From Olavius algarvensis Delta 4 endosymbiont (lineage in GTDB: Bacteria; Desulfobacterota; Desulfobacteria; Desulfobacterales; CAJINA01): a DNA stretch of 64,000 nt. Shown here in pieces: positions 9,427 through 17,879 of the stretch; positions within the stretch are counted from its first letter, which is position 1, and the number at the start of each line of letters is the position of its first letter. The translations under genes and the position numbers were made by a program. The notes beneath the pieces were generated by a model. That model was not told where the DNA came from. It searched no databases and saw only the letters and a list, made by a program, of their open reading frames with translations. The stretch lies in NCBI GenBank assembly GCA_905176665.1, contig CAJINA010000259.1:212363-276362 (forward strand). Reading direction: 5' to 3'.

Positions 9427-9768
9427 TCAAAAGGCCTGTGACTCCAGGTACCGGACAATTTCTTTTTTCACTATTTCAGCTACACGTTCTGCCAATATAT
9501 CGACGCTGCTCGGGTCCGCATACTGCCCTGCCATGGTCCTATTCATGTTCATCCGAATCTCATCCAGCTTCATGCCGGCATTCTTCAAAGAGCGAATTTT
9601 CGTTACAATCTCTACATGCTCGGCATTATAACGCCTCTGTCCGCCAGTGGTACGCAGGGGAACCAGGATTCCGGAAAACTCCTTTTCCCAAAATCGGAGA
9701 GTCGGTTTGGAGACATTCAGCAGAGAGCTTAATTGGCTGATGGTAAACAGTTGGTTTGCTTTTTTCAT
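9427..9768 (-). CDS. MerR-family transcriptional regulator
   Basis: A small DNA-binding protein of 113 residues: an N-terminal winged helix-turn-helix (FTISQLSSLLNVSKPTLRFW, then the wing with TTGGQRRY) and a short helical C-terminus (KEIVRYLES) without the Cys residues of metal sensors. I place the start at the ATG at 9768 (AGGTGA 6 nt upstream). It stands at the head of the glycan cluster in the same direction, 108 nt before the aminotransferase, so a local role in its control is plausible. A perfect inverted repeat sits 28 nt before the gene. The effector is unknown. Confidence 0.82.
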   Translation of the reverse strand: MKKANQLFTISQLSSLLNVSKPTLRFWEKEFSGILVPLRTTGGQRRYNAEHVEIVTKIRSLKNAGMKLDEIRMNMNRTMAGQYADPSSVDILAERVAEIVKKEIVRYLESQAF

Positions 9769-9796
9769 TCTTGTCACCTGCAATCCGGTTCGCTTG

Positions 9797-9809
9797 ACAC
9801 TGAAAGTGT
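9797..9809. promoter_or_regulatory. Inverted repeat ACACT-GAA-AGTGT, candidate MerR operator
   Basis: ACACTGAAAGTGT is a perfect 5+5 palindrome with a 3-nt spacer, 28 nt upstream of the MerR-type start codon. MerR-family proteins bind such short dyads, so autoregulation is possible. No well-spaced -35/-10 pair surrounds it, so the call is only suggestive. Confidence 0.35.
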
Positions 9810-10157
9810 GTGGTCACTGATACAGCTCCGCCCCCTGGATTACGTGGTGTCAACCCAGTGAGCACTTTAGCATTAACTTCAACTGCAACATCCATACCAC
9901 TTCATATTTTAGGCTATCCATCTGTAATCAAATACTTTATTGCCACTACCGAAGTGAATAGCAATTTTTTTGACGCTCAAAGTTCACGTAAGGTTTAAAA
10001 ATTGACACTGTCGCCGGGGCAGGATTAGTCACCATATTGCGAGATTGGAGGCAAGTGCATGGGCAGGCTGCGAGCAGGCGGTTTAGTTGGGTTAGACGTC
10101 AGGCCTACTATATTTGATTTTTAGAAGAGATAGGATACCGGAATCTACCAGGAAGAC
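9810..10157. other. Non-coding spacer between MerR gene and BKACE gene
   Basis: About 350 nt that is visibly more AT-rich than the flanks. It contains scattered TTGACA-like hexamers on both strands but no properly spaced promoter, no ORF with a ribosome-binding site, and no strong terminator that I could find. It probably holds the promoter for the minus-strand MerR/glycan genes and the 3' untranslated end of the BKACE gene. Confidence 0.5.
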
Positions 10158-11039
10158 TCAATCACCTTGCTGCTCTTTTGGGGCGGCAATCCCGTACAGT
10201 CCGTCTCCCGGAGCAAGTTGCAGCTGTTTACGTAGTTCAGGGGCGGTCAATACCGGCTGTTCGCAGGCCTGCGCCAGCCGGTGGATTCGTTCGAGCAGGT
10301 CCCGGTTGGTTGCCAGACGGGTTCTTGCGGCATCATACCAGATATTATCCTCCAGGCCGACCCGTACCCCGCCCCCCATGGCAATACCAATGGTATTCAT
10401 GGGCAGCTGCCAATTGCCGATCCCGGCCAGGCTCCACAGTGAATCGGGAGGCAGGTCGCGGATCATCACACCGGCATGCAGCAGATCCGCCTGGGCGCAC
10501 GATATGTTGCCCAGGATCAGGTTAAAATAATAAGGTGGTTTAATCAGCTTTGTGCGAGCCAGATAATGGGCATAGTTGATCATGCCGGTATCAAATGCTT
10601 CCAGCTCCGGTAAGATACCGCGGGCCAGCATTTCCGCAGCCAGCTGCTTGATGAGTTCGGGCGTATTGATGCTCGCCTGGTGATTGAAATTGACACTGCT
10701 GAGGGTCAGACTGCCCATGTCCGGTTTACAGCCACCGTCCAGTTGGAGGACCTCCGCCCGCTGTTCAAACCGGTTGAACACCCGGCCGCTCAGCGATACG
10801 CAGATGACCAAATCTGCGGCAAATCGCCGGATCCCTGAGATAATGGCTTCATATATGTCCGCCCGATAGGTCGCTTCATTCGTTTGGGGATCGCGGGCAT
10901 GTAAATGAACCATGGTAATCCCGATTTCAACCGCCCGGTGGACATCCTCTACAATCTCAGTCACCGTGAGCGGTACATGCGGGGTCATGTCCCGGGTGGG
11001 AATCATACCGGTTGGTGTGAAATTGATAATCAAACTCAT
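10158..11039 (-). CDS. BKACE family beta-keto acid cleavage enzyme (DUF849)
   Basis: A 293-residue TIM-barrel enzyme of the DUF849/BKACE family, which condenses a beta-keto acid with acetyl-CoA to give acetoacetate and a new acyl-CoA. Family marks are the metal-binding HLHARDP early, ELEAFDTGM in the middle and VGLEDNIW near the end. I place the start at ATG 11039 (GGAG 9 nt upstream; MSLIINFTPTG is the normal family start) rather than an in-frame start 111 nt upstream. The founding member acts in lysine fermentation (Kce), but specificity differs widely across the family and no other lysine-fermentation gene is nearby. It is followed upstream by nucleotide-sugar genes, an odd pairing. Confidence 0.85.
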   Translation of the reverse strand: MSLIINFTPTGMIPTRDMTPHVPLTVTEIVEDVHRAVEIGITMVHLHARDPQTNEATYRADIYEAIISGIRRFAADLVICVSLSGRVFNRFEQRAEVLQLDGGCKPDMGSLTLSSVNFNHQASINTPELIKQLAAEMLARGILPELEAFDTGMINYAHYLARTKLIKPPYYFNLILGNISCAQADLLHAGVMIRDLPPDSLWSLAGIGNWQLPMNTIGIAMGGGVRVGLEDNIWYDAARTRLATNRDLLERIHRLAQACEQPVLTAPELRKQLQLAPGDGLYGIAAPKEQQGD

Positions 11040-11162
11040 GAGGTTCCACTCCGCGAGGACTCCTGGCACGCCTCGACTCCAGCCCTCGGATAAACATGCA
11101 AACTGACAACAACCTGTAAGACTATATTTTCTTAATTCTGCCGCATACAAAACCCCATGCAG

Positions 11163-12107
11163 TTATGGCAGGGATTTAAAGTAGGCCACCGTCTGTTGCA
11201 GCCCCGTCTGCAGATCGATTTGCGGCTGCCAGTCCAACTCTTGTTGGGCCAGCGAAATGTCAGGCTGCCGTTGCAGGGGGTCATCATGGGGCAAGGGTGC
11301 GAATTCGATATTCGACTTGCTCCCGGTCAATTTTCTGACGGTTTCGGCCAGTTCGAGGATGGTGAACTCACCCGGATTGCCCAGATTGATCGGACCGGTA
11401 AAATCATCCGGGGTGGCCATCAGGCGCACAAAGGCGTCAACCAGGTCATCGACAAAGCAAAAGGAGCGGGTCTGCAGACCGTCCCCGTACACCGTTAGCG
11501 GTTCACCCTTGAGGGCCTGAACGATAAAATTGGATACCACCCGGCCATCGTTGGGATGCATGCGCGGTCCGTAGGTGTTGAAAATGCGGGCAACTTTGAT
11601 TCTCAGCCCATGCTGGCGATAATAGTCGAAAAAAAGTGTCTCCGCACAGCGTTTACCTTCGTCGTAGCAGGCCCGGTGGCCGATGGGGTTCACGTTGCCC
11701 CAGTAGGTCTCGGTTTGGGGATGGACCGTGGGATCGCCGTAGACTTCACTGGTAGACGCCTGAAAAACCTTGGCCTTGGCCCGTTTGGCCAACCCCAGGA
11801 CATTGATCGCCCCATGCACGCTGGTTTTGGTGGTTTGCACCGGGTCGAACTGGTAATGGATGGGCGAGGCCGGACAGGCCAGGTTATAGATCTCGTCGAT
11901 CTCGACATAGAGAGGAAAGGTGATGTCATGCCGGAGCAGCTCGAAATTGGGCCGTTCCAGCAGGTGGCTGATATTCTGCTTGGATCCGGTAAAAAAGTTA
12001 TCCAAGCAGAGGACATCGTGCTGGTCGTTTACCAGGCGGTCGCAAAGATGGGAACCCAGAAAGCCGGCTCCGCCGGTAACCAGAATCCTTTTCTGAAAAT
12101 GCTCCAT
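11163..12107 (-). CDS. uxs: UDP-glucuronate decarboxylase (UDP-xylose synthase)
   Basis: A 314-residue extended short-chain dehydrogenase that converts UDP-glucuronate to UDP-xylose through a 4-keto intermediate using bound NAD+. It has the nucleotide motif GGAGFLGSHLCDRL, the active-site region STSEVYGDP, and the YxxxK pair in RACYDEGKR, a form typical of UXS rather than of galE or gmd. It ends with QTGLQQTVAYF as in the family. It is transcribed with galE, 24 nt downstream of the galE stop. It supplies pentose donors for the local glycosyltransferases, by inference. RmlB-type dehydratases are less likely given this motif and the length. Confidence 0.86.
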   Translation of the reverse strand: MEHFQKRILVTGGAGFLGSHLCDRLVNDQHDVLCLDNFFTGSKQNISHLLERPNFELLRHDITFPLYVEIDEIYNLACPASPIHYQFDPVQTTKTSVHGAINVLGLAKRAKAKVFQASTSEVYGDPTVHPQTETYWGNVNPIGHRACYDEGKRCAETLFFDYYRQHGLRIKVARIFNTYGPRMHPNDGRVVSNFIVQALKGEPLTVYGDGLQTRSFCFVDDLVDAFVRLMATPDDFTGPINLGNPGEFTILELAETVRKLTGSKSNIEFAPLPHDDPLQRQPDISLAQQELDWQPQIDLQTGLQQTVAYFKSLP

Positions 12108-12131
12108 GGCTGCCCCCTAACGTGTGTGCGG

Positions 12132-13133
12132 TCACTCCCCGAATCCATTGGGGTTGTTTTTATGCCAGTTCCAGGCGGTTTCGATAATAGACCTGAGGTC
12201 GGGGTATTGCGGCTTCCAGCCCAGTTCCCGGCGGGCAAGCGCACCGGAACCTACCAGCCGGGCGGGATCCCCGGGCCGGCGCGGACCGATCCGGGCCGGG
12301 ATGGCCTGCCCGGTGATGCTGCGGGCCGTGTCCAGCACCTCTTTCACCGAATAGCCGCTGCCGTTCCCCAGGTTGTATTTATGGGATAGCACTGCGTCGG
12401 CCTTCATTTTTTCAAGGGCCAGCAAGTGGGCCCGGGCGAGATCTTCAATATGAATATAGTCGCGGATGCAGGTCCCATCTGCTGTCGGGTAGTCATCCCC
12501 ATAAATCGTCAAAGCCTCCCGTTTGCCCAGGGCCACTTCCAGGGCCAGGGGAATCAGGTGGGTTTCCGGCCGGTGGTCTTCACCGATCAAGCGGTCCGGG
12601 TCGGCACCCGCCGCGTTGAAGTATCGCAGGCACATCGACTCTATCCCGTGCCCCGCCCTGAAGTCATCGAGGATCTGCTCAACCATGAATTTACCGCGCC
12701 CATAAGGATTAATGGGTACGATGGGGTGGGCTTCATCCATGGGTACCGCGGCGGGTTCACCATAGATCGCGCAGGTCGAGGAAAAAATGAACCGGTTAAG
12801 GCCGTGGTTTGCCATCTGTTGCAGCAATACGATGGGGGCGGCCACATTGTTGCGGTAGTACCGACCGGGATCTTGCACCGACTCGCCCACGTAGGCAAAG
12901 GCCGCGAAATGCATGACGGCAGCAATGGGATATCGGGTAAACACGTCATGTAAAACCTCGATATCATCCATGTTTCCATGAACAAACGGCCCCCATTGGA
13001 CGGCCTGGCGATGCCCCCTTTCTAAATTATCAAGCACGACGGGTGTGTAGCCGGCGGCATGCAGATGCTTGCACATGTGCGAGCCGATGTAACCGGCACC
13101 CCCGACTACCAGGATGTGTTCCTTTACGCCCAT
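12132..13133 (-). CDS. galE: UDP-glucose 4-epimerase GalE
   Basis: A 333-residue NAD-dependent epimerase that interconverts UDP-glucose and UDP-galactose. Motifs: GGAGYIGSHMC for the dinucleotide, FSSTCAIYGEP with the catalytic Ser/Thr, NPYGRGK as YxxxK, and LRYFNAAGADP plus GTCIRDYIH, which are hallmarks of GalE. Length is normal. It is the upstream gene of the uxs operon. The UDP-glucose/UDP-GlcNAc preference cannot be told by eye. Confidence 0.92.
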   Translation of the reverse strand: MGVKEHILVVGGAGYIGSHMCKHLHAAGYTPVVLDNLERGHRQAVQWGPFVHGNMDDIEVLHDVFTRYPIAAVMHFAAFAYVGESVQDPGRYYRNNVAAPIVLLQQMANHGLNRFIFSSTCAIYGEPAAVPMDEAHPIVPINPYGRGKFMVEQILDDFRAGHGIESMCLRYFNAAGADPDRLIGEDHRPETHLIPLALEVALGKREALTIYGDDYPTADGTCIRDYIHIEDLARAHLLALEKMKADAVLSHKYNLGNGSGYSVKEVLDTARSITGQAIPARIGPRRPGDPARLVGSGALARRELGWKPQYPDLRSIIETAWNWHKNNPNGFGE

Positions 13134-13386
13134 AGTCTACATTTTTCCGGATGGCTGTTAAATCGGCTGTTCGCAACGCTTCATTCAGGCTGACACCTCC
13201 GCCGGCAAAGCTGGTCCTTACGGGGTGCCACCTCCCGGGCAATCACTGCCGAAACCGGCAATTTTTGCCTGGTCACGCCTTTCCCGGGATGGCCACCCAT
13301 TTTCCCAAGGCAGGCTTTAATTTGTAACATATTGTTATCAAAGTAATATTATCAAGTCAACCAAATTAGCATCAAATCGACCCGTA

Positions 13387-13402
13387 TGGTACGCCAGTTG
13401 CA
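13387..13402 (+). promoter_or_regulatory. Sigma-54 promoter (-24/-12)
   Basis: TGGTACG-CCAG-TTGCA matches the RpoN consensus TGGCACG-N4-TTGCW, with the invariant GG and GC exactly 10 nt apart. It lies 48 nt upstream of the ATG of the 153-residue protein, an appropriate distance. The remaining ~250 nt back to galE show no other clear signal. Confidence 0.75.
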
Positions 13403-13449
13403 TCTACCTGATGGCAACGAACAAACTATCCAGGAAATGAGGAACTGTT

Positions 13450-13911
13450 ATGAAAATCACAGGAAACGAAGCAATCTTCAAGCAGCTGGTCGCGCGCGAG
13501 ACCGGGCATACCGACAAGCCGGTCAAGGGCGCCTTCAACGCCTTGCTCAATCAGGCTGCCCGCACAGAATCGGAACCAGGTGGCGAAGCAGTACCGCTGC
13601 AAGCACCGGGCAGCATCAAGGGGGTTTCCCTCAATCCTCTGGTGGATGTGAATTCGCTTTCCATCCCCGATCGGGCCGAGAATTTTTTAAATCTGCTTGA
13701 TTCGTACCGTGATATGCTGGCTAGCCCGGATGTTTCCCTGAAAGAGATCGGGCCGGTGGTGGAAAAACTCACCGCTGAAAAACAACGTCTCCAGCAGGTA
13801 CTGGGTACCTTGCCCGCCGGCGATGAACTTAGAGCCATCCTCAATGAGCTGCTGGTAGCGGCCTCCCTGGAAGAGGTAAAATTCAACAAGGGCGATTACA
13901 ATCCTGTCTAG
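13450..13911 (+). CDS. Hypothetical protein under a sigma-54 promoter
   Basis: A 153-residue, probably soluble and mostly helical protein with no signal peptide or membrane segment. The second half (FLNLLDSYRDMLASP, then IGPVVEKLTAEKQRLQQVL) has heptad-like spacing. The first third is low-complexity and polar. I do not recognise the family; the helical profile, small size and RpoN promoter would fit a flagellar accessory or regulatory protein, but that is inference from context. A strong terminator follows 27 nt after the TAG, so it is a single-gene unit. Confidence 0.75.
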   Translation: MKITGNEAIFKQLVARETGHTDKPVKGAFNALLNQAARTESEPGGEAVPLQAPGSIKGVSLNPLVDVNSLSIPDRAENFLNLLDSYRDMLASPDVSLKEIGPVVEKLTAEKQRLQQVLGTLPAGDELRAILNELLVAASLEEVKFNKGDYNPV

Positions 13912-13937
13912 ACTCTGGAAGTACCCTACGTCTCAAG

Positions 13938-13990
13938 AAAAAGCCCTGCCAAGTCCAACCGGTCAAGACCGGACTTGGCAGGGCTTTTTT
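13938..13990. terminator. Bidirectional rho-independent terminator
   Basis: A 19-bp perfect stem (AAAAAGCCCTGCC.. with ..GGCAGGGCTTTTT), a 14-nt loop and a run of T on both strands. It sits between the converging sigma-54 gene and the minus-strand HisKA-like gene and can serve both. Confidence 0.92.
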
Positions 13991-14023
13991 GGCCTAATCC
14001 ATCTAGCGTAATCAGGTCAAACC

Positions 14024-14704
14024 TTATTGCACACCAACGGCTCTTACCTGGGGGACGAACGCGTGGCGGTGGCGCACAGGTCGCTCGACAGGACGCTCGC
14101 ACGCAGGTTGGTGGAACACCGCGGTCACATCGTGGGCGATTCTGGTTCCTTCTCTGGTGGCCGCCTTTAGCTTGCCGATATATTGTTTTTCAATCTTGCT
14201 GGAACGACCCTTGATACTGACACTCTCGATCCCGGTAAAGAGCCCCGCGATATTCTGGGTAATATCCCGGCACGTCGACAACAGCCCGGGACGCAGGTCA
14301 CCTTCGTTTTGACCGATGATGAAAAGCCGGGACCTGACCTCGTTGTCACCGGGGGTGGCCCCGGTCGTCCCCTGCGGCTCCAGCAGCAATGGTGGAATAT
14401 TGACTGGATCGGCATAAACGCCCCGCCCCGCTAACGCCAGCAGCTGGGAAGTTAACACGGCACCGTAACCAACGTAATTTTCAATATGTTTCAATCGCTC
14501 AAACCCGGCCTGCCCTTCCTTGACATCCATGAGCATCAAAGATGCGTAGCCCTGAATGCGCATCAGCAGGTTGTTGACGTGATGCGCCATATTGCACAGA
14601 AGCATTTGGAATTTATCCGGCCGGGTCGGCTTTGCGAACCCGGACCGCGCCTCTTGTCGTGCGATGCGCCGTTGGATTTTGTAATATGGTATTGCCCCGT
14701 TCAT
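14024..14704 (-). CDS. Histidine-kinase-like dimerisation domain protein without ATPase domain
   Basis: About 226 residues from ATG 14704 (AAGGTGAT just upstream). Residues ~30-95 look like the HisKA dimerisation/phosphoacceptor helices of sensor kinases: NMAHHVNNLLMRIQGYASLML has the H-box pattern, followed by a second helix (RLKHIENYVGYGAVLTSQLL). Nothing after it resembles the N, G1 or G2 boxes of an HATPase domain; the C-terminal ~120 residues are unassigned. The frame continues open upstream to 15094, so a longer N-terminus starting at 14977 is possible. It could be a phosphotransfer or decoy protein for the nearby NtrC-type regulator, or a degraded kinase. Confidence 0.55.
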   Translation of the reverse strand: MNGAIPYYKIQRRIARQEARSGFAKPTRPDKFQMLLCNMAHHVNNLLMRIQGYASLMLMDVKEGQAGFERLKHIENYVGYGAVLTSQLLALAGRGVYADPVNIPPLLLEPQGTTGATPGDNEVRSRLFIIGQNEGDLRPGLLSTCRDITQNIAGLFTGIESVSIKGRSSKIEKQYIGKLKAATREGTRIAHDVTAVFHQPACERPVERPVRHRHAFVPQVRAVGVQ

Positions 14705-15309
14705 AATATCACCTTCTGTTCTGCTTACAGGTCCGGCCGCCCGTCCTGTAGCGGTTTGCCGGTCCTGTTCATCCGACCGGCCGCCATCCAATGGTTTGCT
14801 TAGGTGGCTGCTCTTCAGTTTCTGCAACAACCGTACCAGTGCGAATTTCAGCGCCCGGTAACAATGGCCTTGAAGATCAGTTTGGCCACCGGGGTAAGAC
14901 CCGTCAAAAACTTCGACTGCCACACCGCCAACCCCTAAAATCCTGTATTCATTTAATAAATAATTAGTGGCGTTCATTGCGCCCCGTAATCGGCCCGGCG
15001 CTCGCTGCATGCCGGCCGGCCCAGATTCGAAACGCACCTGGGAACAAAGGTGTCCGCAAACCGGGGGTCCGCGTCTTAACCGCCCGGCCGGCAATCAGCA
15101 GCCGAATATTTACCGCGAGCCGATTCGAGGCAGTCCGACAGGTCTGATAAAGATAGGAATATGTTGATAAAACAGCTAAAATCGATTATAAACGAAAGTG
15201 GCATTTTTTTGACACATTGTAAAAAAAAATTGACCGTCTGCACAGTAAGCGAACGTCACTACTTATAATATTGGCATGTATATCGGTATGTTATGAGCCA
15301 ATTTGCTTT
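14705..15309. other. Spacer between HisKA-like gene and sigma-54-driven carboxypeptidase operon
   Basis: About 600 nt. The first ~390 nt keep the HisKA-like minus-strand frame open and could encode an N-terminal extension. The rest is AT-rich with poly-A tracts and a TATAAT-like hexamer near 15265 that lacks a matching -35. I see no other gene. Confidence 0.45.
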
Positions 15310-15325
15310 TGGCCCGTTTTTTGCT
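15310..15325 (+). promoter_or_regulatory. Sigma-54 promoter (-24/-12)
   Basis: TGGCCCG-TTTT-TTGCT differs from the RpoN consensus TGGCACG-N4-TTGCW at one base, with the GG-to-GC spacing exactly 10. It is 63 nt before the start of the M15 carboxypeptidase gene and so drives the peptidoglycan carboxypeptidase operon. Confidence 0.78.
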
Positions 15326-15387
15326 CACAAAATCCCGATATCAGGTAAGCAACGCTACTCACTGCTCAACTATTGCCGAATATCGAC

Positions 15388-16245
15388 ATGCATAAATTGA
15401 AAAGAAGAGAATTCTTGAAAGGCGTCGGCGCGGTCCTCCTAAGTGCCGGTGTGGTTCCGGATGTGTTTGCCGAGGAAGACGAAGATCCCGGCTTCTGGGA
15501 AAACACGGACCGTGATGACCGGCATATCCGGGATTACCTCTACAAAATGAGGCACTTCAACGACCATCATCCGGATGACGTATTTCTATCTCAAAAGGAT
15601 TACGACATCCTGAAAACGTCGCAGGCCAGGCTGAAAAGACTGCAGCGCACGGTAGGACATGGGAATTTTTATTTGCTGAATTTTGATGAAGCGCTGAAAA
15701 TTACCCGCAACTACACCCGGGTTGGTCGTTTTACCGATGCCGAGATCAATTTTCTGGAAAAGATCTTTTACGAAGACAGCATCCAATACGGCTTTTGGGG
15801 AGAAAAGCCTATTAAGAATTTGACCGACCGGGTCAAAAGGCAGTCAGTTGTTAAGATCCGTCATTCCGGCAATTACCTTTACAAAGGCTTACCTCTGGAG
15901 ACCTATCAGAAAATCCGGAACGATATCGGTGACCAGGTGGTGCTTACCTCGGGGGTTCGCAGCGTGATCAAGCAGTTCATGCTGTTTCTCAGCAAGGCCC
16001 GTGATAGCCGGGGAAACCTCTCCATGGCGTCCCGTTCGCTGGCCCCGCCGGGTTATTCCTATCACGGTATCGGCGATTTCGACGTGGGCCAGGTCGGCCT
16101 CGGGGCGGACAATTTTACCGAAAAATTTGCCGATACGGATGTCTTTAAAAAACTCAAGGACCTAGGCTATATACAATTCCGTTACCAGGACGGAAATTTC
16201 TTGGGCGTCAGATTCGAACCCTGGCATATTAGTGTGCATACCTGA
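15388..16245 (+). CDS. Exported M15-type (VanY/DacB-like) peptidoglycan carboxypeptidase
   Basis: About 285 residues with a twin-arginine signal (KRREFLKGVGAVLLSAG) and cleavage near VFAEE. The C-terminal half carries M15 family zinc-site patterns: SGVRSVIKQ, then YSYHGIGDFDVG with His and Asp ligands, and FEPWHISVH with the third His. M15 enzymes trim D-Ala from stem peptides or cut muropeptides, in the periplasm. I use the ATG at 15388; a TTG 15 nt upstream is also in frame. It is the first gene after the sigma-54 promoter and lies 2 nt before the M99 carboxypeptidase gene, so the two act on the same substrate in sequence, by inference. Confidence 0.8.
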   Translation: MHKLKRREFLKGVGAVLLSAGVVPDVFAEEDEDPGFWENTDRDDRHIRDYLYKMRHFNDHHPDDVFLSQKDYDILKTSQARLKRLQRTVGHGNFYLLNFDEALKITRNYTRVGRFTDAEINFLEKIFYEDSIQYGFWGEKPIKNLTDRVKRQSVVKIRHSGNYLYKGLPLETYQKIRNDIGDQVVLTSGVRSVIKQFMLFLSKARDSRGNLSMASRSLAPPGYSYHGIGDFDVGQVGLGADNFTEKFADTDVFKKLKDLGYIQFRYQDGNFLGVRFEPWHISVHT

Positions 16246-16247
16246 AT

Positions 16248-17681
16248 ATGAGAACGTTTCTGCTCACCGGGCTTTGCTTCCTTTTGGCTGCGGCTGCTTT
16301 ACCATCCACCGGCCACGGCACTTCTCTTGACTTTACCTTGCACAAATTAAACGCCGCGCAACCGGGCAACGTCGTCCTGATAGTCGCGGGAATCCAGGGT
16401 GATGAACCCGGCGGGTTCAATGCGGCCGCCCTGCTGACCACCCATTACAAAGTCACGCGCGGCGGTATCTGGGTAGTCCCCAATTTGAATTTTCTAAGTA
16501 TCGTCAATCGAACCCGGGGCGTATATGGTGATCTGAATCGCAAATTCGCAAATCTCTCAAAAACAGATCCGGAGTACCCCACCATTGCCCGGATCAAGGC
16601 GATCATCACCGACAAGCGGGTTTCCGCGGTCCTGAACCTGCACGACGGCAGTGGTTTTTTTCGCCATACCTACATAGATCCCCAGCGCAACCCGAAAAGG
16701 TGGGGCCAGTGCATCATCATAGACCGCCGCGGCATTGAGGCCGAGCGGTATTCCGATCTGGCCGGCATTGCGCAGGCCGTGACCACTGATGTAAACCACC
16801 AACTCATCGATGGCGATCACCGGCTGCATATCCACAACACGCGCACCCATTTAGGCAACGCCGAAATGGCCAAGACCCTCACCTATTTCGCCACATGCCA
16901 GGGCAAACCGGCCTTTGGTCTGGAGGTCAGCAAGTCATTTCCGACGCATCTGCGCGCCTATTACCACCTGCGCATGATTGAATCGTTTCTAACCAAGACG
17001 GGCGTTGCCTTCGAGCGCCGTTTTACATTGGACCCGGCCGGCATTAAAAAGGCGATCAATTCCAACAACACCCTGGCCTTCTATGACCGCAAAATTCTGC
17101 TGGATATGCGCAATGCGCGCAGGCGCCTGGGGTTCTTTCCCCTGCAGAAGAATGCCGACATTACCTTTACCGCCAGCAATCCCCTGCTCACGGTCGTCAA
17201 AACCAAAAACAGCTATCGAATCTTTCATGGAAACCGACGATTGACCCGGCTCTATCCGCAATACTTCGAGTACGATTCCAGCCTGCGCAGCCTGCACATG
17301 AAAATTGACGATATCGACACCGAGGTGCAGTTGGGCGGCGTCGTCGGGGTAAATCGGAATTTCATGATCAAGCCCACCACTGGATATCGCGTCAACATTA
17401 TCGGATTCACCCGCAAGGGCACCCGGGACGAAACCGGCATCCCTGTCGAACTGGACAACATCCACAAGCGTTATTCCGTGGACAAAAAAGGGCGAGTTTA
17501 CCGGATAGAGGTCTACAAAGAAGATAAATTTACCGGTATGGTCATGGTAAATTTCAACATCCCGTCCGGTTTTCAAAGGCGCTGTTTATCCTGTTCCGCC
17601 CAACCGGAACCAGTCCCTTCAGCGGCTCTGGGCCTTCCCAAGCTGGCCCCTGTGGACACGCTGACGCCCGATGCCTCCTGA
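16248..17681 (+). CDS. M99/M14 DL-carboxypeptidase, Csd4/Pgp1-like cell-shape enzyme
   Basis: A 477-residue secreted zinc carboxypeptidase (signal peptide ~1-23). It carries the unusual Csd4 metal site: GIQGDEPGGF gives Gln50 and Glu53, LNLHDGSGF gives His132, and GLEVSKSF gives Glu226 as the catalytic acid. All four sit at a constant offset of +4 from the Helicobacter pylori Csd4 residues Gln46, Glu49, His128 and Glu222, as I recall them. Csd4 and Campylobacter Pgp1 cut tripeptides to dipeptides in peptidoglycan and are needed for helical shape. Two beta-rich C-terminal domains follow, as in Csd4. It is co-transcribed with the M15 gene (2 nt gap). The tail after ~450 (Pro/Ala-rich, two Cys) is variable. 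Strong call for the family; shape control here is inference. Confidence 0.86.
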   Translation: MRTFLLTGLCFLLAAAALPSTGHGTSLDFTLHKLNAAQPGNVVLIVAGIQGDEPGGFNAAALLTTHYKVTRGGIWVVPNLNFLSIVNRTRGVYGDLNRKFANLSKTDPEYPTIARIKAIITDKRVSAVLNLHDGSGFFRHTYIDPQRNPKRWGQCIIIDRRGIEAERYSDLAGIAQAVTTDVNHQLIDGDHRLHIHNTRTHLGNAEMAKTLTYFATCQGKPAFGLEVSKSFPTHLRAYYHLRMIESFLTKTGVAFERRFTLDPAGIKKAINSNNTLAFYDRKILLDMRNARRRLGFFPLQKNADITFTASNPLLTVVKTKNSYRIFHGNRRLTRLYPQYFEYDSSLRSLHMKIDDIDTEVQLGGVVGVNRNFMIKPTTGYRVNIIGFTRKGTRDETGIPVELDNIHKRYSVDKKGRVYRIEVYKEDKFTGMVMVNFNIPSGFQRRCLSCSAQPEPVPSAALGLPKLAPVDTLTPDAS

Positions 17682-17864
17682 CGGTCAATGATTTGACGCC
17701 TGCTCTGAACCGCGCCAACCCAATCCCACGGTTTTCAATCGCCCTTTGCGGCCCGGGCGTCTATTTCGCCCGTACCGCGCTATGGGGCAGCTATTAGCGT
17801 GCAGGCCTGCTCCCAACTCGAGCCTGCGGCAGCTGCGCGCGGGCTTCCTGCCCCACCCACTTCA

Positions 17865-17879
17865 GGCATGGTTTGTGCA
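17865..17879 (+). promoter_or_regulatory. Weak sigma-54-like element in the 17682-17984 spacer
   Basis: GGCATGGTTTGTGCA keeps GG and GC 10 nt apart and matches the RpoN consensus at most other positions, 106 nt before the SH3-protein start. The fit is clearly poorer than at 13387 and 15310. The rest of the 303-nt spacer shows nothing else. Confidence 0.3.
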
